From Bacillota bacterium (GTDB lineage Bacteria; Bacillota_A; Clostridia; Lachnospirales; Lachnospiraceae): a stretch of 53,878 nt of DNA. The stretch covers positions 1-53,878 of the forward strand of contig JAEZSL010000394.1 of NCBI GenBank assembly GCA_023443925.1. Direction: 5' to 3'. Below the pieces are notes generated by a model. That model had not been told where the DNA came from. It was given only the letters and a program-made list of their open reading frames with translations, and made no database searches. A program made the position numbers and the translations under genes. Positions 23,647 to 30,974 of the stretch are shown one piece after another; the first letter of the stretch is position 1, and the number at the start of each line of letters is the position of its first letter.

Positions 23647-25788
23647 ATGTCTGATAAAAATATAATAGAGTCTTTTGAACGAAGTGCAAAAACCATGCGG
23701 GGTGACAATACCACCTTCGGAAGTAAACTCACTAATGAAGCATCCAACGATCCGGATACCCATAGCGATATTCACGAAAGAATCCAGGTTGATTACAATA
23801 TCAATGAGGGTTCCCCCTCCATGAAAGAGGTTCATAAATGGCAGAGGGAACATATCAAAAAGGATGACCAGTCCAAAGAAGGTTATCCTCTTAACGTGAT
23901 TTTAGATCCTGCCATGAGGGAAATGTATAAGGTGGTTCATGACGCCGGAATGACCAATGTATTTGACCGTTTCGGCCAGCAGCAGCCCATCCAGTGCAAA
24001 TTCTGTATCGAAGGCCTGTCCTGCCAGCTGTGTGCCAACGGCCCCTGCCGTATTAATGACAAAGTGCCCCGGGGCACCTGCGGCGTGGATGCCCACACCA
24101 TGGTTGCCAGGAATTTTGTTTACCGCCATGTTACCATCGGTACTTCCGCTAATATCTTTCATTGCGAACAGGCAGCCAGAACCTTAAAGGCAGCCGGTGA
24201 ACATCCGGAAAGCGGCCTTAAGATAAGAGATCCGGAGAAGTTGAAAAAATATGCGGATATGGCTGGGTTTGATACGAACCAGTCCCTTGAGAAACTGGCC
24301 GTACATTTTGCCGATTGGATAATGGATGATATCCACCTGCCTTATTATGTACCTTCTAAAACCGTAGAAGCCTTTGCACCCACCAAAAGAAAAGCCTTAT
24401 GGAAAGAACTCGGCCTCTTTCCCGGCGGAGGCTACAGTGAAGTTGCCTACGCCCAGACCCGCTGTATGACAAACTTTAGTTCCGATCCGGTAGACTTTTT
24501 GTTAAACAGCGTAAGACTTGGCGTCGCCAACGAATACCAGGGCTTATTTCTTCTGGATATTATCCAGGAAATACTAATGGGTACCCAGGAGATCGCAGAA
24601 AAACAACAGAATATGGGACTTTTAAAAACTGATATGATTAATATCGTAACCAACGGCCATATGCCTTTACTGGCACATGTTGCCCTGGATCTGGCATCTT
24701 CTAAGGAATGGCAGAATAAAGCCCGGGAAGCCGGTGCAGATGGGATTCAGATATTAGGACATGTCTGCGAAGGCCAGCAGCTTATGAATTATGAAGGTAC
24801 TCATAACCAGAGTGCTTACGGCGGACAGGAAGGTGAATGGCTTTCCCAGGAATATCTTCTTGCAACCGGTGTCGTTGATATGTTTATGTTTGACTATAAC
24901 TGTACCGTTCCTACAATGCCCTTATTTGCAAAACGGTTTGGAACAAAGCTTTTAAGCACCCATCCGGTTATTAAACTTCAGGGTACCGAAACCCTTGATT
25001 TTATCCCCGAAAAAATGCAGGAACAAGCGGAAAAGGCTCTTAATATGGCAATTGAAGCTTATAAAAAACGAAAAGCCGATAAACGGAAAACCTATATTCC
25101 ACCTTATAAGTCCAGCTGCACCGTGGGTTTTAGCACGGAATCCGTAAGAAATGCCCTGGGCGGAAGTTTTGATCCATTAATTGAGCAGATTGCAAACGGC
25201 AATATAAGAGGAATTGCTACCATTGTAGGCTGTACCACTGCACGTTACGGTCAGGGCGGCAGTAATATTTTCAAAATCACAAAAGGATTAATTGAGAATA
25301 ATATCCTGGTACTCTCCGGGGGATGCACTTCTTCCGTTATGGAATATACCGGCTTAACAAGTCCAAAGGCAGCGGATGAATGCGGTGACGGCTTAAAAGC
25401 CGTGTGTAAGAAGCTGGGTATACCTCCGGTTCTATCCTACGGTGCCTGCGTGGATATTGGTAAGATGACCCATACCGCCAAAGAATTAGCCGATGCTTTA
25501 AATGTAGATACCAATAAACTTCCTCTGGTTATCGGAGCCCCTGAATATCTGGAACAAAAGGCGGTGGCAGATGCCTGTACCGCAGTGGCACTGGGCTGGC
25601 TCGTCCATGTAGCACCGGTTCCCTCCATTACCGGCAGTGATGTAGTGGTAAAAACCTTAACGGAAACAACAGAAACGCTGGGACTTGGAAAAGTTGTGGT
25701 AGAACTGGATGCAGAGAAAACAATCCGGATCTATGTGGATCACATAGAAAAGAAGCGCAAAGAATTAGGCTTAAGCAGTTTCGCCTAA
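23647..25788 (+). CDS. cooS: Ni-Fe-S carbon monoxide dehydrogenase, catalytic subunit (divergent)
   Basis: 713 aa from MSDKNIIESFERSAK (AGGAGGAAGC upstream). Catalyses CO + H2O to CO2 with two electrons. C-cluster ligands can be matched: His in NGHMPLL, Cys in GHVCEG, DYNCTVP, VGCTTARYG, SGGCTSS and GACVDIG; a Lys is in LEQKAVADA. B-cluster Cys are kept (C126, C129, C134 and the Cys in GTCG). The D-cluster region reads C117-KFC-IEGLS-C126: the second usual Cys is Ser125 and there is an extra Cys120. It has about 80 extra N-terminal residues. There is no cooF, cooC or ACS gene next to it; its neighbour is the divergent suf operon. Confidence 0.92.
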   Translation: MSDKNIIESFERSAKTMRGDNTTFGSKLTNEASNDPDTHSDIHERIQVDYNINEGSPSMKEVHKWQREHIKKDDQSKEGYPLNVILDPAMREMYKVVHDAGMTNVFDRFGQQQPIQCKFCIEGLSCQLCANGPCRINDKVPRGTCGVDAHTMVARNFVYRHVTIGTSANIFHCEQAARTLKAAGEHPESGLKIRDPEKLKKYADMAGFDTNQSLEKLAVHFADWIMDDIHLPYYVPSKTVEAFAPTKRKALWKELGLFPGGGYSEVAYAQTRCMTNFSSDPVDFLLNSVRLGVANEYQGLFLLDIIQEILMGTQEIAEKQQNMGLLKTDMINIVTNGHMPLLAHVALDLASSKEWQNKAREAGADGIQILGHVCEGQQLMNYEGTHNQSAYGGQEGEWLSQEYLLATGVVDMFMFDYNCTVPTMPLFAKRFGTKLLSTHPVIKLQGTETLDFIPEKMQEQAEKALNMAIEAYKKRKADKRKTYIPPYKSSCTVGFSTESVRNALGGSFDPLIEQIANGNIRGIATIVGCTTARYGQGGSNIFKITKGLIENNILVLSGGCTSSVMEYTGLTSPKAADECGDGLKAVCKKLGIPPVLSYGACVDIGKMTHTAKELADALNVDTNKLPLVIGAPEYLEQKAVADACTAVALGWLVHVAPVPSITGSDVVVKTLTETTETLGLGKVVVELDAEKTIRIYVDHIEKKRKELGLSSFA

Positions 25789-25807
25789 GCCTTAGTTAAG
25801 TTCAAGA

Positions 25808-25832
25808 ATAGCTGCAGTAAATCTGCAGCTAT
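25808..25832. terminator. Hairpin downstream of cooS
   Basis: ATAGCTGCAG and CTGCAGCTAT form a perfect 10-bp stem with a 5-nt loop between convergent genes; its right arm includes the stop codon of the next gene. No T-run follows on the plus strand, so termination efficiency is uncertain. Confidence 0.5.
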
Positions 25833-26212
25833 CGCATCCATTTCCGGATAAGAAAGATTATGGCCTGGATGATTAGACCAGAAACCAGCCCGATTATAAG
25901 CCAGATAAAATAAGACATCAATCCGGCTAAATCACCCCACCCATCTAAATTTCTGGCAAACATGTCGTATAGCTGTATAAATCCGATCAGGACACCGGTC
26001 AGGAATATAAAAGCTGCTGCCTTTAGATTAAAATAGAAAAACAAGGCACAAATCATGCCAATTATTAAAGAAAGAGTTATAAAGACCGTTATGTTCCTGG
26101 GATATAAAGCATTTTTTAATAAGAATCTGACACCGGAATAAAGCAGTATAAAGTTTAAAACCGCCGCTGCTGCTCCGGTGATCAGACTGGTTTTAAGATT
26201 CTTTTCTTTCAT
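25829..26212 (-). CDS. Small integral membrane protein, four predicted segments
   Basis: 127 aa from MKEKNLKTSLITGAAAAV; AGGAGGTATT upstream decides this start. Four hydrophobic segments at roughly 9-31, 42-60, 64-83 and 95-120, ending in RKWMR, suggest an inner-membrane protein with the C-terminus inside. It has no charged motifs that identify a family. Function unknown. Probably transcribed alone. Confidence 0.7.
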   Translation of the reverse strand: MKEKNLKTSLITGAAAAVLNFILLYSGVRFLLKNALYPRNITVFITLSLIIGMICALFFYFNLKAAAFIFLTGVLIGFIQLYDMFARNLDGWGDLAGLMSYFIWLIIGLVSGLIIQAIIFLIRKWMR

Positions 26213-26306
26213 AATACCTCCTATCTCCCATTTATACTGAGCTGAGTTGTTTTTCGCCCCTTTTATTGGTTCGGCATCTAAAAAGGGTTCGTTGTTCATA
26301 TGGAAA

Positions 26307-26395
26307 ATGGAGCTGCCCTAATATCTTTTTACCGCAGCTCCATTATACTAGCTCCATTGGCATAAACCGTGAAGAATAGCCGCTTTTGCTATTCC
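26307..26395 (-). repeat. Terminator-like hairpin followed by a copy of the dispersed hairpin cassette
   Basis: ATGGAGCTGC (26307-26316) and GCAGCTCCAT (26334-26343) form a 10-bp stem followed on the minus strand by TTTTCC, suitable as terminator for the small-protein operon upstream. Next to it GAATAGC/GCTATTC (26375-26393) forms a hairpin followed by TTTATGCCAATGGAGCTAGT, nearly identical to the sequence before the GNAT gene at 10000-10020. Confidence 0.55.
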
Positions 26396-26440
26396 TTCAA
26401 TGGCCCGCATGTCCTTAGCAGGACTATTCACACTACTAAT

Positions 26441-26611
26441 TTACCATTTACCGTCAAAATTTATGGGATTGGCTTTTTCATGTCCTGCTTTGGCTTTTCC
26501 CTGAATTTCCGGTACCGGTTTCGCATCATTTTTTACTTTATGTGTACCAGGGTGTTCCATGGTACCATGGGGCTGACTTGGATCCGGACGTCTCATACCT
26601 GCTTTTGCCAT
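26441..26611 (-). CDS. Small hydrophilic 56-aa protein, second gene of a pair
   Basis: Begins MAKAGMRRPDPSQPHGT and ends KANPINFDGKW. GGAGGTTTAAGTGT separates it from the preceding small gene, an excellent ribosome site. Rich in Pro, Lys, His and Gly, no Cys, no hydrophobic core: probably unfolded or nucleic-acid binding. I do not recognise the family; a small spore protein is a guess supported only by composition and by the sigma-G-like promoter upstream. Confidence 0.7.
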   Translation of the reverse strand: MAKAGMRRPDPSQPHGTMEHPGTHKVKNDAKPVPEIQGKAKAGHEKANPINFDGKW

Positions 26612-26625
26612 ACACTTAAACCTCC

Positions 26626-26760
26626 TTAAACATCATTGTTTTTTATGGACTGTTTTTTCGAGTTTCTGTTCTGATTCTGGTTTTCGCGGGTTATAGGTGT
26701 CTGTCCGTTGGCTTTTTCCATTCTTGCTTTCTTATTATCCGGCTGACTATCCTTTGGCAT
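26626..26760 (-). CDS. Small hydrophilic 44-aa protein, first gene of a pair
   Basis: Begins MPKDSQPDNKKARMEK and ends KKQSIKNNDV; contains the Asn/Gln-rich run RENQNQNRNSKKQ. TGAGGAAATT precedes the ATG and its stop abuts the ribosome site of the 56-aa gene, so the two are an operon. Composition resembles minor small acid-soluble spore proteins. Family not recognised. Confidence 0.65.
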   Translation of the reverse strand: MPKDSQPDNKKARMEKANGQTPITRENQNQNRNSKKQSIKNNDV

Positions 26761-26869
26761 AATTTCCTCATTTCTGCGCAAGTTATTATTCTGATAATAA
26801 ACATTCTATATGAATGTGCATAGAATTTTTTTTCTTTTGCGCCTGTTTCTGTTTTAAAAATTACACCAT

Positions 26870-26899
26870 AAGTATGTTCCGTTCATAAAAAGCATATTC
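26870..26899 (-). promoter_or_regulatory. Sigma-G-like promoter of the two small protein genes
   Basis: GAATA (26899-26895), 18 nt, CATACTT (26876-26870) on the minus strand. The forespore sigma-G consensus is GHATR, 17-18 nt, CATWHTA; only the last base differs. It would give a leader of about 100 nt. Confidence 0.4.
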
Positions 26900-27009
26900 A
26901 AAGAATCACTGGAAGTAAATATCGGGATATTTATACCATTTTATCATAAACAACAGGAAAATCAACATACTTATCTGCATACACTGATACAGAAGAAACT
27001 TAATAAACA

Positions 27010-27377
27010 GACTTGCTTTTAAAGAATTTGTTTTATGTAAAATGAATTTGCTTTTTATGCTGTAAGAATGTATTTACTTTTTTGTTATTGATTTATTTAT
27101 GTAAGAATGTATTTACTTTTTGTGTTAAATGAATTTACTTTTTGTTCTAAGAATGAAATTGCTTTTTATGTAAATAAATTTGCTTTTTATGTAAGAATAG
27201 ATTCCTGTATATGTTAAAGGATTTTGCTTTTTTATGATAAGAATGAATTTTTTTTTATGTTAAATGAATTTGCTTATTATGATATGAATGGATTTGCTCT
27301 ATATCATAAGAATGGGATTTGCTCTTTATGGTAAGAATGGATTTGCTTATAAGCCAAGAATGAATTTATCTTGTTAT
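27010..27377. repeat. AT-rich degenerate minisatellite, about 22-25 bp unit, upstream of gpmA
   Basis: About 14 imperfect units of the form TAAGAATGAATTTGCTTTT plus a few bases, such as TAAGAATGGATTTGC and TAAATGAATTTGC. It fills most of the 670-bp spacer between the small-gene promoter and gpmA; apart from it and the promoter I see nothing there. No conserved spacers, so not CRISPR. Confidence 0.8.
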
Positions 27378-27432
27378 ATTTTAAAAAAAGAAGTAAAATT
27401 AATAAAAACTCGATCAGCTAGGAGGTTGTATT

Positions 27433-28176
27433 ATGAAACTGGTAATTATCAGGCATGGTGAAAGCGAATGGAATAAACAGAACCTGTTTACAGGATGGGT
27501 GGATGTGGATCTTTCAGAGAAAGGACAGGAAGAAGCAACAGCCGCCGGAAAACTTTTAAAAGAAAACGGTTATGATTTTGATCTTTGTTATACTTCTTAT
27601 TTAAAACGAGCTATCCATACTTTAAATTATGTACTGGATCAGATGGATTTAGCCTGGCTTCCCGTGGTGAAGACCTGGAAATTAAATGAAAGGCATTATG
27701 GTGCTCTGCAAGGCCTGAATAAAGCTGAAACTGCTGAAAAATACGGGGAGGATCAGGTTAAAATCTGGCGCCGTTCCTTTGATATCCGTCCTCCCAAACT
27801 AGACGAAGAGGATACACAGAATCCGCAGAACCAAAAGCAATACCGGGAATATAAAAAAGTACAGCTTCCCTTATGTGAAAGCCTTAAGGATACCATAGAC
27901 AGAGTGATTCCGTATTTTAATGAAGTTATTAAAAAGGATATGCTGGCAGGAAAAAGAGTTCTCATCGCAGCCCACGGCAACTCTATCCGCTCTCTGGTAA
28001 AATACCTGGATAATCTTTCGGAAGAAGAAATCATAGAAGTTAACATCCCTACGGGTGTTCCCTTAGTATATGAATTTGATTCGGAATTTAATGTTACTAA
28101 TAAATATTATCTTGGTGATCAGGAAGCGGTAAAGGCACAGATGGAACAGGTTGCAAGACAGGGTAAATCCAAATAG
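27433..28176 (+). CDS. gpmA: 2,3-bisphosphoglycerate-dependent phosphoglycerate mutase
   Basis: 247 aa; interconverts 3- and 2-phosphoglycerate in glycolysis. The phosphohistidine motif RHGESEWN is at residues 8-15, with [33 protein letters not shown] and the second His in [16 protein letters not shown] near 180-195. AGGAGGTTGTATT precedes the ATG. Full family length. Stands alone downstream of the AT-rich array. Confidence 0.96.
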   Translation: MKLVIIRHGESEWNKQNLFTGWVDVDLSEKGQEEATAAGKLLKENGYDFDLCYTSYLKRAIHTLNYVLDQMDLAWLPVVKTWKLNERHYGALQGLNKAETAEKYGEDQVKIWRRSFDIRPPKLDEEDTQNPQNQKQYREYKKVQLPLCESLKDTIDRVIPYFNEVIKKDMLAGKRVLIAAHGNSIRSLVKYLDNLSEEEIIEVNIPTGVPLVYEFDSEFNVTNKYYLGDQEAVKAQMEQVARQGKSK

Positions 28177-28288
28177 CCGTCATCCGGCTCCTGGGAACAT
28201 AGCCTTTGGTTCTATTCTTTCGGCAGTTTTTAGTATCAGAAACCCAATGACATCATATAATAACTAAAAAGAATAATGGTGAAATTAT

Positions 28289-28873
28289 ATGCTGTTCAAC
28301 AACAATATTTTATCGAACTGCAAGAACCAGATTACTCTATTTAATATTTTCCGTAAATTATGGGAAGAGCATGTATTCTGGACCAGATCATTTATAATCA
28401 GTACGGCGGCCAATCTTGAGGATCTGGATTTGGTTACGGAAAGACTTCTTCGCAATGCGACAGATTTTGCTGTGGCATTTCGAAATTTTTACGGTGTTAA
28501 TAAGGCAAGGGATCTGGAAGCCCTGTTCAGAGAACATTTACTTATTGCCGGAAGTCTGGTAGGTAATATTAAAAGCGACAATGTGGAAGCGGTATTTGAA
28601 GACCGGAAAAAATGGCAGCAGAATGCAGATGAAATAGCGGCATTTTTAGGCGATATAAACCCTCACTGGTCTGCAAGGCAGTTCCGCACCATGCTTTATA
28701 GCCATTTGAAAATGACGGAGGACGAAGCTATTTACAGGTTGAACGGAAAGTACGCATCCGATATTGCGATATTTGACTCCATACAGGCACAGGCTTTGCA
28801 AATGGCCGATTTCATGGCTTATGGAATACTGAATCAATTTTTCCTAAATCCCTCCGGCAATGCCAGGGAATAA
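28289..28873 (+). CDS. Conserved helical protein of unknown function
   Basis: 194 aa, all-helical by composition, with paired segments RKLWEEHVFWTRSFIISTAANL, REHLLIAGSLVGNIK, NADEIAAFLGDINPHWS and LYSHLKMTEDEAIYRLNGKY. I recall similar Firmicutes proteins that are often labelled acetylglutamate kinase, but this sequence has no kinase fold or nucleotide motif, so that name should not be used. Ribosome site GGTGAAATT is modest. No linked genes reveal its role. Confidence 0.7.
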   Translation: MLFNNNILSNCKNQITLFNIFRKLWEEHVFWTRSFIISTAANLEDLDLVTERLLRNATDFAVAFRNFYGVNKARDLEALFREHLLIAGSLVGNIKSDNVEAVFEDRKKWQQNADEIAAFLGDINPHWSARQFRTMLYSHLKMTEDEAIYRLNGKYASDIAIFDSIQAQALQMADFMAYGILNQFFLNPSGNARE

Positions 28874-28899
28874 TACAAAACATATTAATTTAAAGTCAA

Positions 28900-29001
28900 A
28901 AGGGTTGTATCTACATATGGTTGGTTTGAATTTCGAAATTAAGTCCGTTTATTGGTGCCGGACTTAAGCCGGAAGAGGCGCCCATATTATATACAACCCT
29001 T
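28900..29001. other. Structured intergenic element with nested inverted repeats
   Basis: AAGGGTTGTAT (28900-28910) and ATACAACCCTT (28991-29001) form the outer stem; inside are AATTTCGAAATT and AAGTCCG/CGGACTT. Followed on the plus strand by CTTTCTCTTC, it may terminate the transcript of the helical protein, although the nested arms are more complex than a simple terminator. The rest of the spacer to 29263 holds nothing I can identify. Confidence 0.5.
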
Positions 29002-29263
29002 CTTTCTCTTCTGGTACTAATCCAATTTATTCCCTTCCATAAATTTATAAGGTTAAATTCTAATCTATTATTTTAATGTCCTATCAAAAAGCTTTACAGT
29101 AAAAAGTAACTCTTAATATGAGGCGAAATGAATAGGATAGAATTATCTTAAATTTTTATAAAATTTTATTTGAGTTTAGCAGCAAAAAGCCTGTAACCGT
29201 GAAAGATACTGATTGCCTTATTTCTCTTTTTATTGCTGCAGTATTGTGAAATATTTGGCACAC

Positions 29264-29292
29264 TTGCATATTTTAAAAAAGTATGTTATCAT
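29264..29292 (+). promoter_or_regulatory. Sigma-A promoter of the CNNM/CorC gene
   Basis: TTGCAT (29264-29269), 17 nt, TATCAT (29287-29292), about 30 nt before the start codon. Confidence 0.6.
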
Positions 29293-29323
29293 ATCCACAT
29301 AAATTTTTAGGAGGAAAGTTACA

Positions 29324-30649
29324 ATGGAGTCAGACCCTGACCCTGACGGGAATAGTATTATTACTCAGATTATAATACTTATTGTTTTAACATTAATTAA
29401 TGCATTTTTTTCATGCGCCGAAATGGCAACTGTATCCGTTAACAAAAACAAAATAAAAAGATTAGCGGAAGCAGGTAACAAAAAGGCAAATTTAGTACAG
29501 AATTTAATTGAGGAACCCACCAAATTCTTATCAACCATTCAGGTAGCTATTACCTTTGCCGGATTCTTTTCCAGTGCATCTGCCGCCACCGGACTCTCAG
29601 GTCCTTTAGGACAGTGGTTAGTAACCCACAAGATTCCATATGGTGATCAAATTTCATTAATCCTGATTACTGTAATATTATCCTATTTCACTTTGGTATT
29701 CGGTGAACTGGTACCCAAAAGAATCGCACTGCAGAATGCGGAAGCCATTAGTTTGTTTGCCGTAAAGCCCATATTGATGATCTCAAAAGGAGCCTCTCCT
29801 TTCATACATCTCTTAACCTCATCTACGAATCTGGTTATGAAACTCTTTGGAGGAAAAGGCGATGTGGTTGAAGATATTTTGTCCAGGGAGGAGATAAAAT
29901 CTCTTGTGGAAGAAGGACAAGTTCATGGTGTTCTTAATGAAAATGAAAAAGAGATGATTAATTCTATTATTGAATTTGATGATAAACTAGCCAAGGAGAT
30001 TATGACGCCCAAGATTAATGTCTATGCTGTTAATGTCCTGGACCCGCTGGATGAATATATAGTAACTCTGCTGGAAACCAAGTATTCCAGAATACCGGTT
30101 TATGAAGATGATATTGATAATATAGTCGGTATTTTGTATTCAAAAGATTTTATGAGAGAAGCAGTTAAAACCGGATACCAGAATGTTGATATCCGTTCTA
30201 TTATGACAAAACCCTATCTTGTACCTGAGAGCAAGAATATTTATGAGTTATTCAAGGAACTTCAGAAATCAAAAAACCATATTGCGGTTTTAATTGACGA
30301 ATACGGTGGTTTTTCCGGTATTGTTACCATGGAAGATCTGGTGGAAGAAGTAATGGGCGATATCGAAGATGAATATGACATTACAACATCTAAAATTAAA
30401 AAACTGGATAATGACACCTATCTCATCGATGGACTTTTAACCATCGACGAGTTAAACAGTAAACTGGATTTAAATATCTCCTCGGAGAATTATGAAACAA
30501 TATCAGGCCTACTGATTGATACTATGGGTGAGATACCGGGCGACCACGATGATCGTACCATTGAACTTGATAATCTGGTATTTAAAATTGAGAGTGTTAA
30601 TAAAAAGCGAATTGAAAAGATTAAATTATATATTGGCACCATAGAATAG
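29324..30649 (+). CDS. CNNM/CorC-type (hemolysin-like) transporter with CBS domains
   Basis: 441 aa. An N-terminal DUF21/CNNM membrane domain with four hydrophobic segments (about 10-190, including LINAFFSCAEMATVSVNKNK and FGELVPKRIALQNAE), then a CBS pair (about 210-335, with IMTPKINVYAVN and IAVLIDEYGGFSGIVTMEDL) and a CorC_HlyC domain (about 355-441). Members take part in Mg2+ or other divalent cation efflux. GGAGGAAAGTTACA precedes the ATG. The hemolysin label is historical. Confidence 0.9.
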   Translation: MESDPDPDGNSIITQIIILIVLTLINAFFSCAEMATVSVNKNKIKRLAEAGNKKANLVQNLIEEPTKFLSTIQVAITFAGFFSSASAATGLSGPLGQWLVTHKIPYGDQISLILITVILSYFTLVFGELVPKRIALQNAEAISLFAVKPILMISKGASPFIHLLTSSTNLVMKLFGGKGDVVEDILSREEIKSLVEEGQVHGVLNENEKEMINSIIEFDDKLAKEIMTPKINVYAVNVLDPLDEYIVTLLETKYSRIPVYEDDIDNIVGILYSKDFMREAVKTGYQNVDIRSIMTKPYLVPESKNIYELFKELQKSKNHIAVLIDEYGGFSGIVTMEDLVEEVMGDIEDEYDITTSKIKKLDNDTYLIDGLLTIDELNSKLDLNISSENYETISGLLIDTMGEIPGDHDDRTIELDNLVFKIESVNKKRIEKIKLYIGTIE

Positions 30650-30770
30650 TACGATATGAAATATCAAAATGAATCTCTAACCTCGCCGCTGTGTTTAGAC
30701 AAACCACTACGCAAAAGAGTTTAGAAGGCAGCAAATATAAAACAGTAATACATCCATCTAATCAATCAAT

Positions 30771-30816
30771 AAAGCCCCGGTATATAAGTCAATTGCTTAT
30801 ACACGGGGGCTTTTCA
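30771..30816. terminator. Terminator between the CNNM/CorC gene and hppA
   Basis: AAGCCCC..GTATA.AAG and CTTATAC.CGGGGGCTT form a long stem; TTTT follows on the plus strand and TTTATTG on the minus strand, so it can serve both convergent genes. Just downstream, ACACCATATAACT occurs twice (near 30831 and 30857) as a short direct repeat. Confidence 0.85.
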
Positions 30817-30974
30817 GTTATACCAGCTCCAACACCATATAACTCTTTTACCAGTTCAACACCATATAACTTCTTTTTTAATGATTTTATGATTTCATAT
30901 ATATGCATTTGAATTAAATCAACTGCATATCTAACTTCTCTTATCTACGAAACAACCGCTTCTGCCTTTATTCC

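Noticed and set aside
28289..28873. Acetylglutamate kinase annotation
   Set aside because: The protein is all helical and 194 aa with no kinase or nucleotide motifs; the name seems to be a propagated error.
30691..30912. 73-codon plus-strand frame downstream of the CNNM/CorC gene
   Set aside because: It reads straight through the strong terminator and the short direct repeats; no ribosome site.
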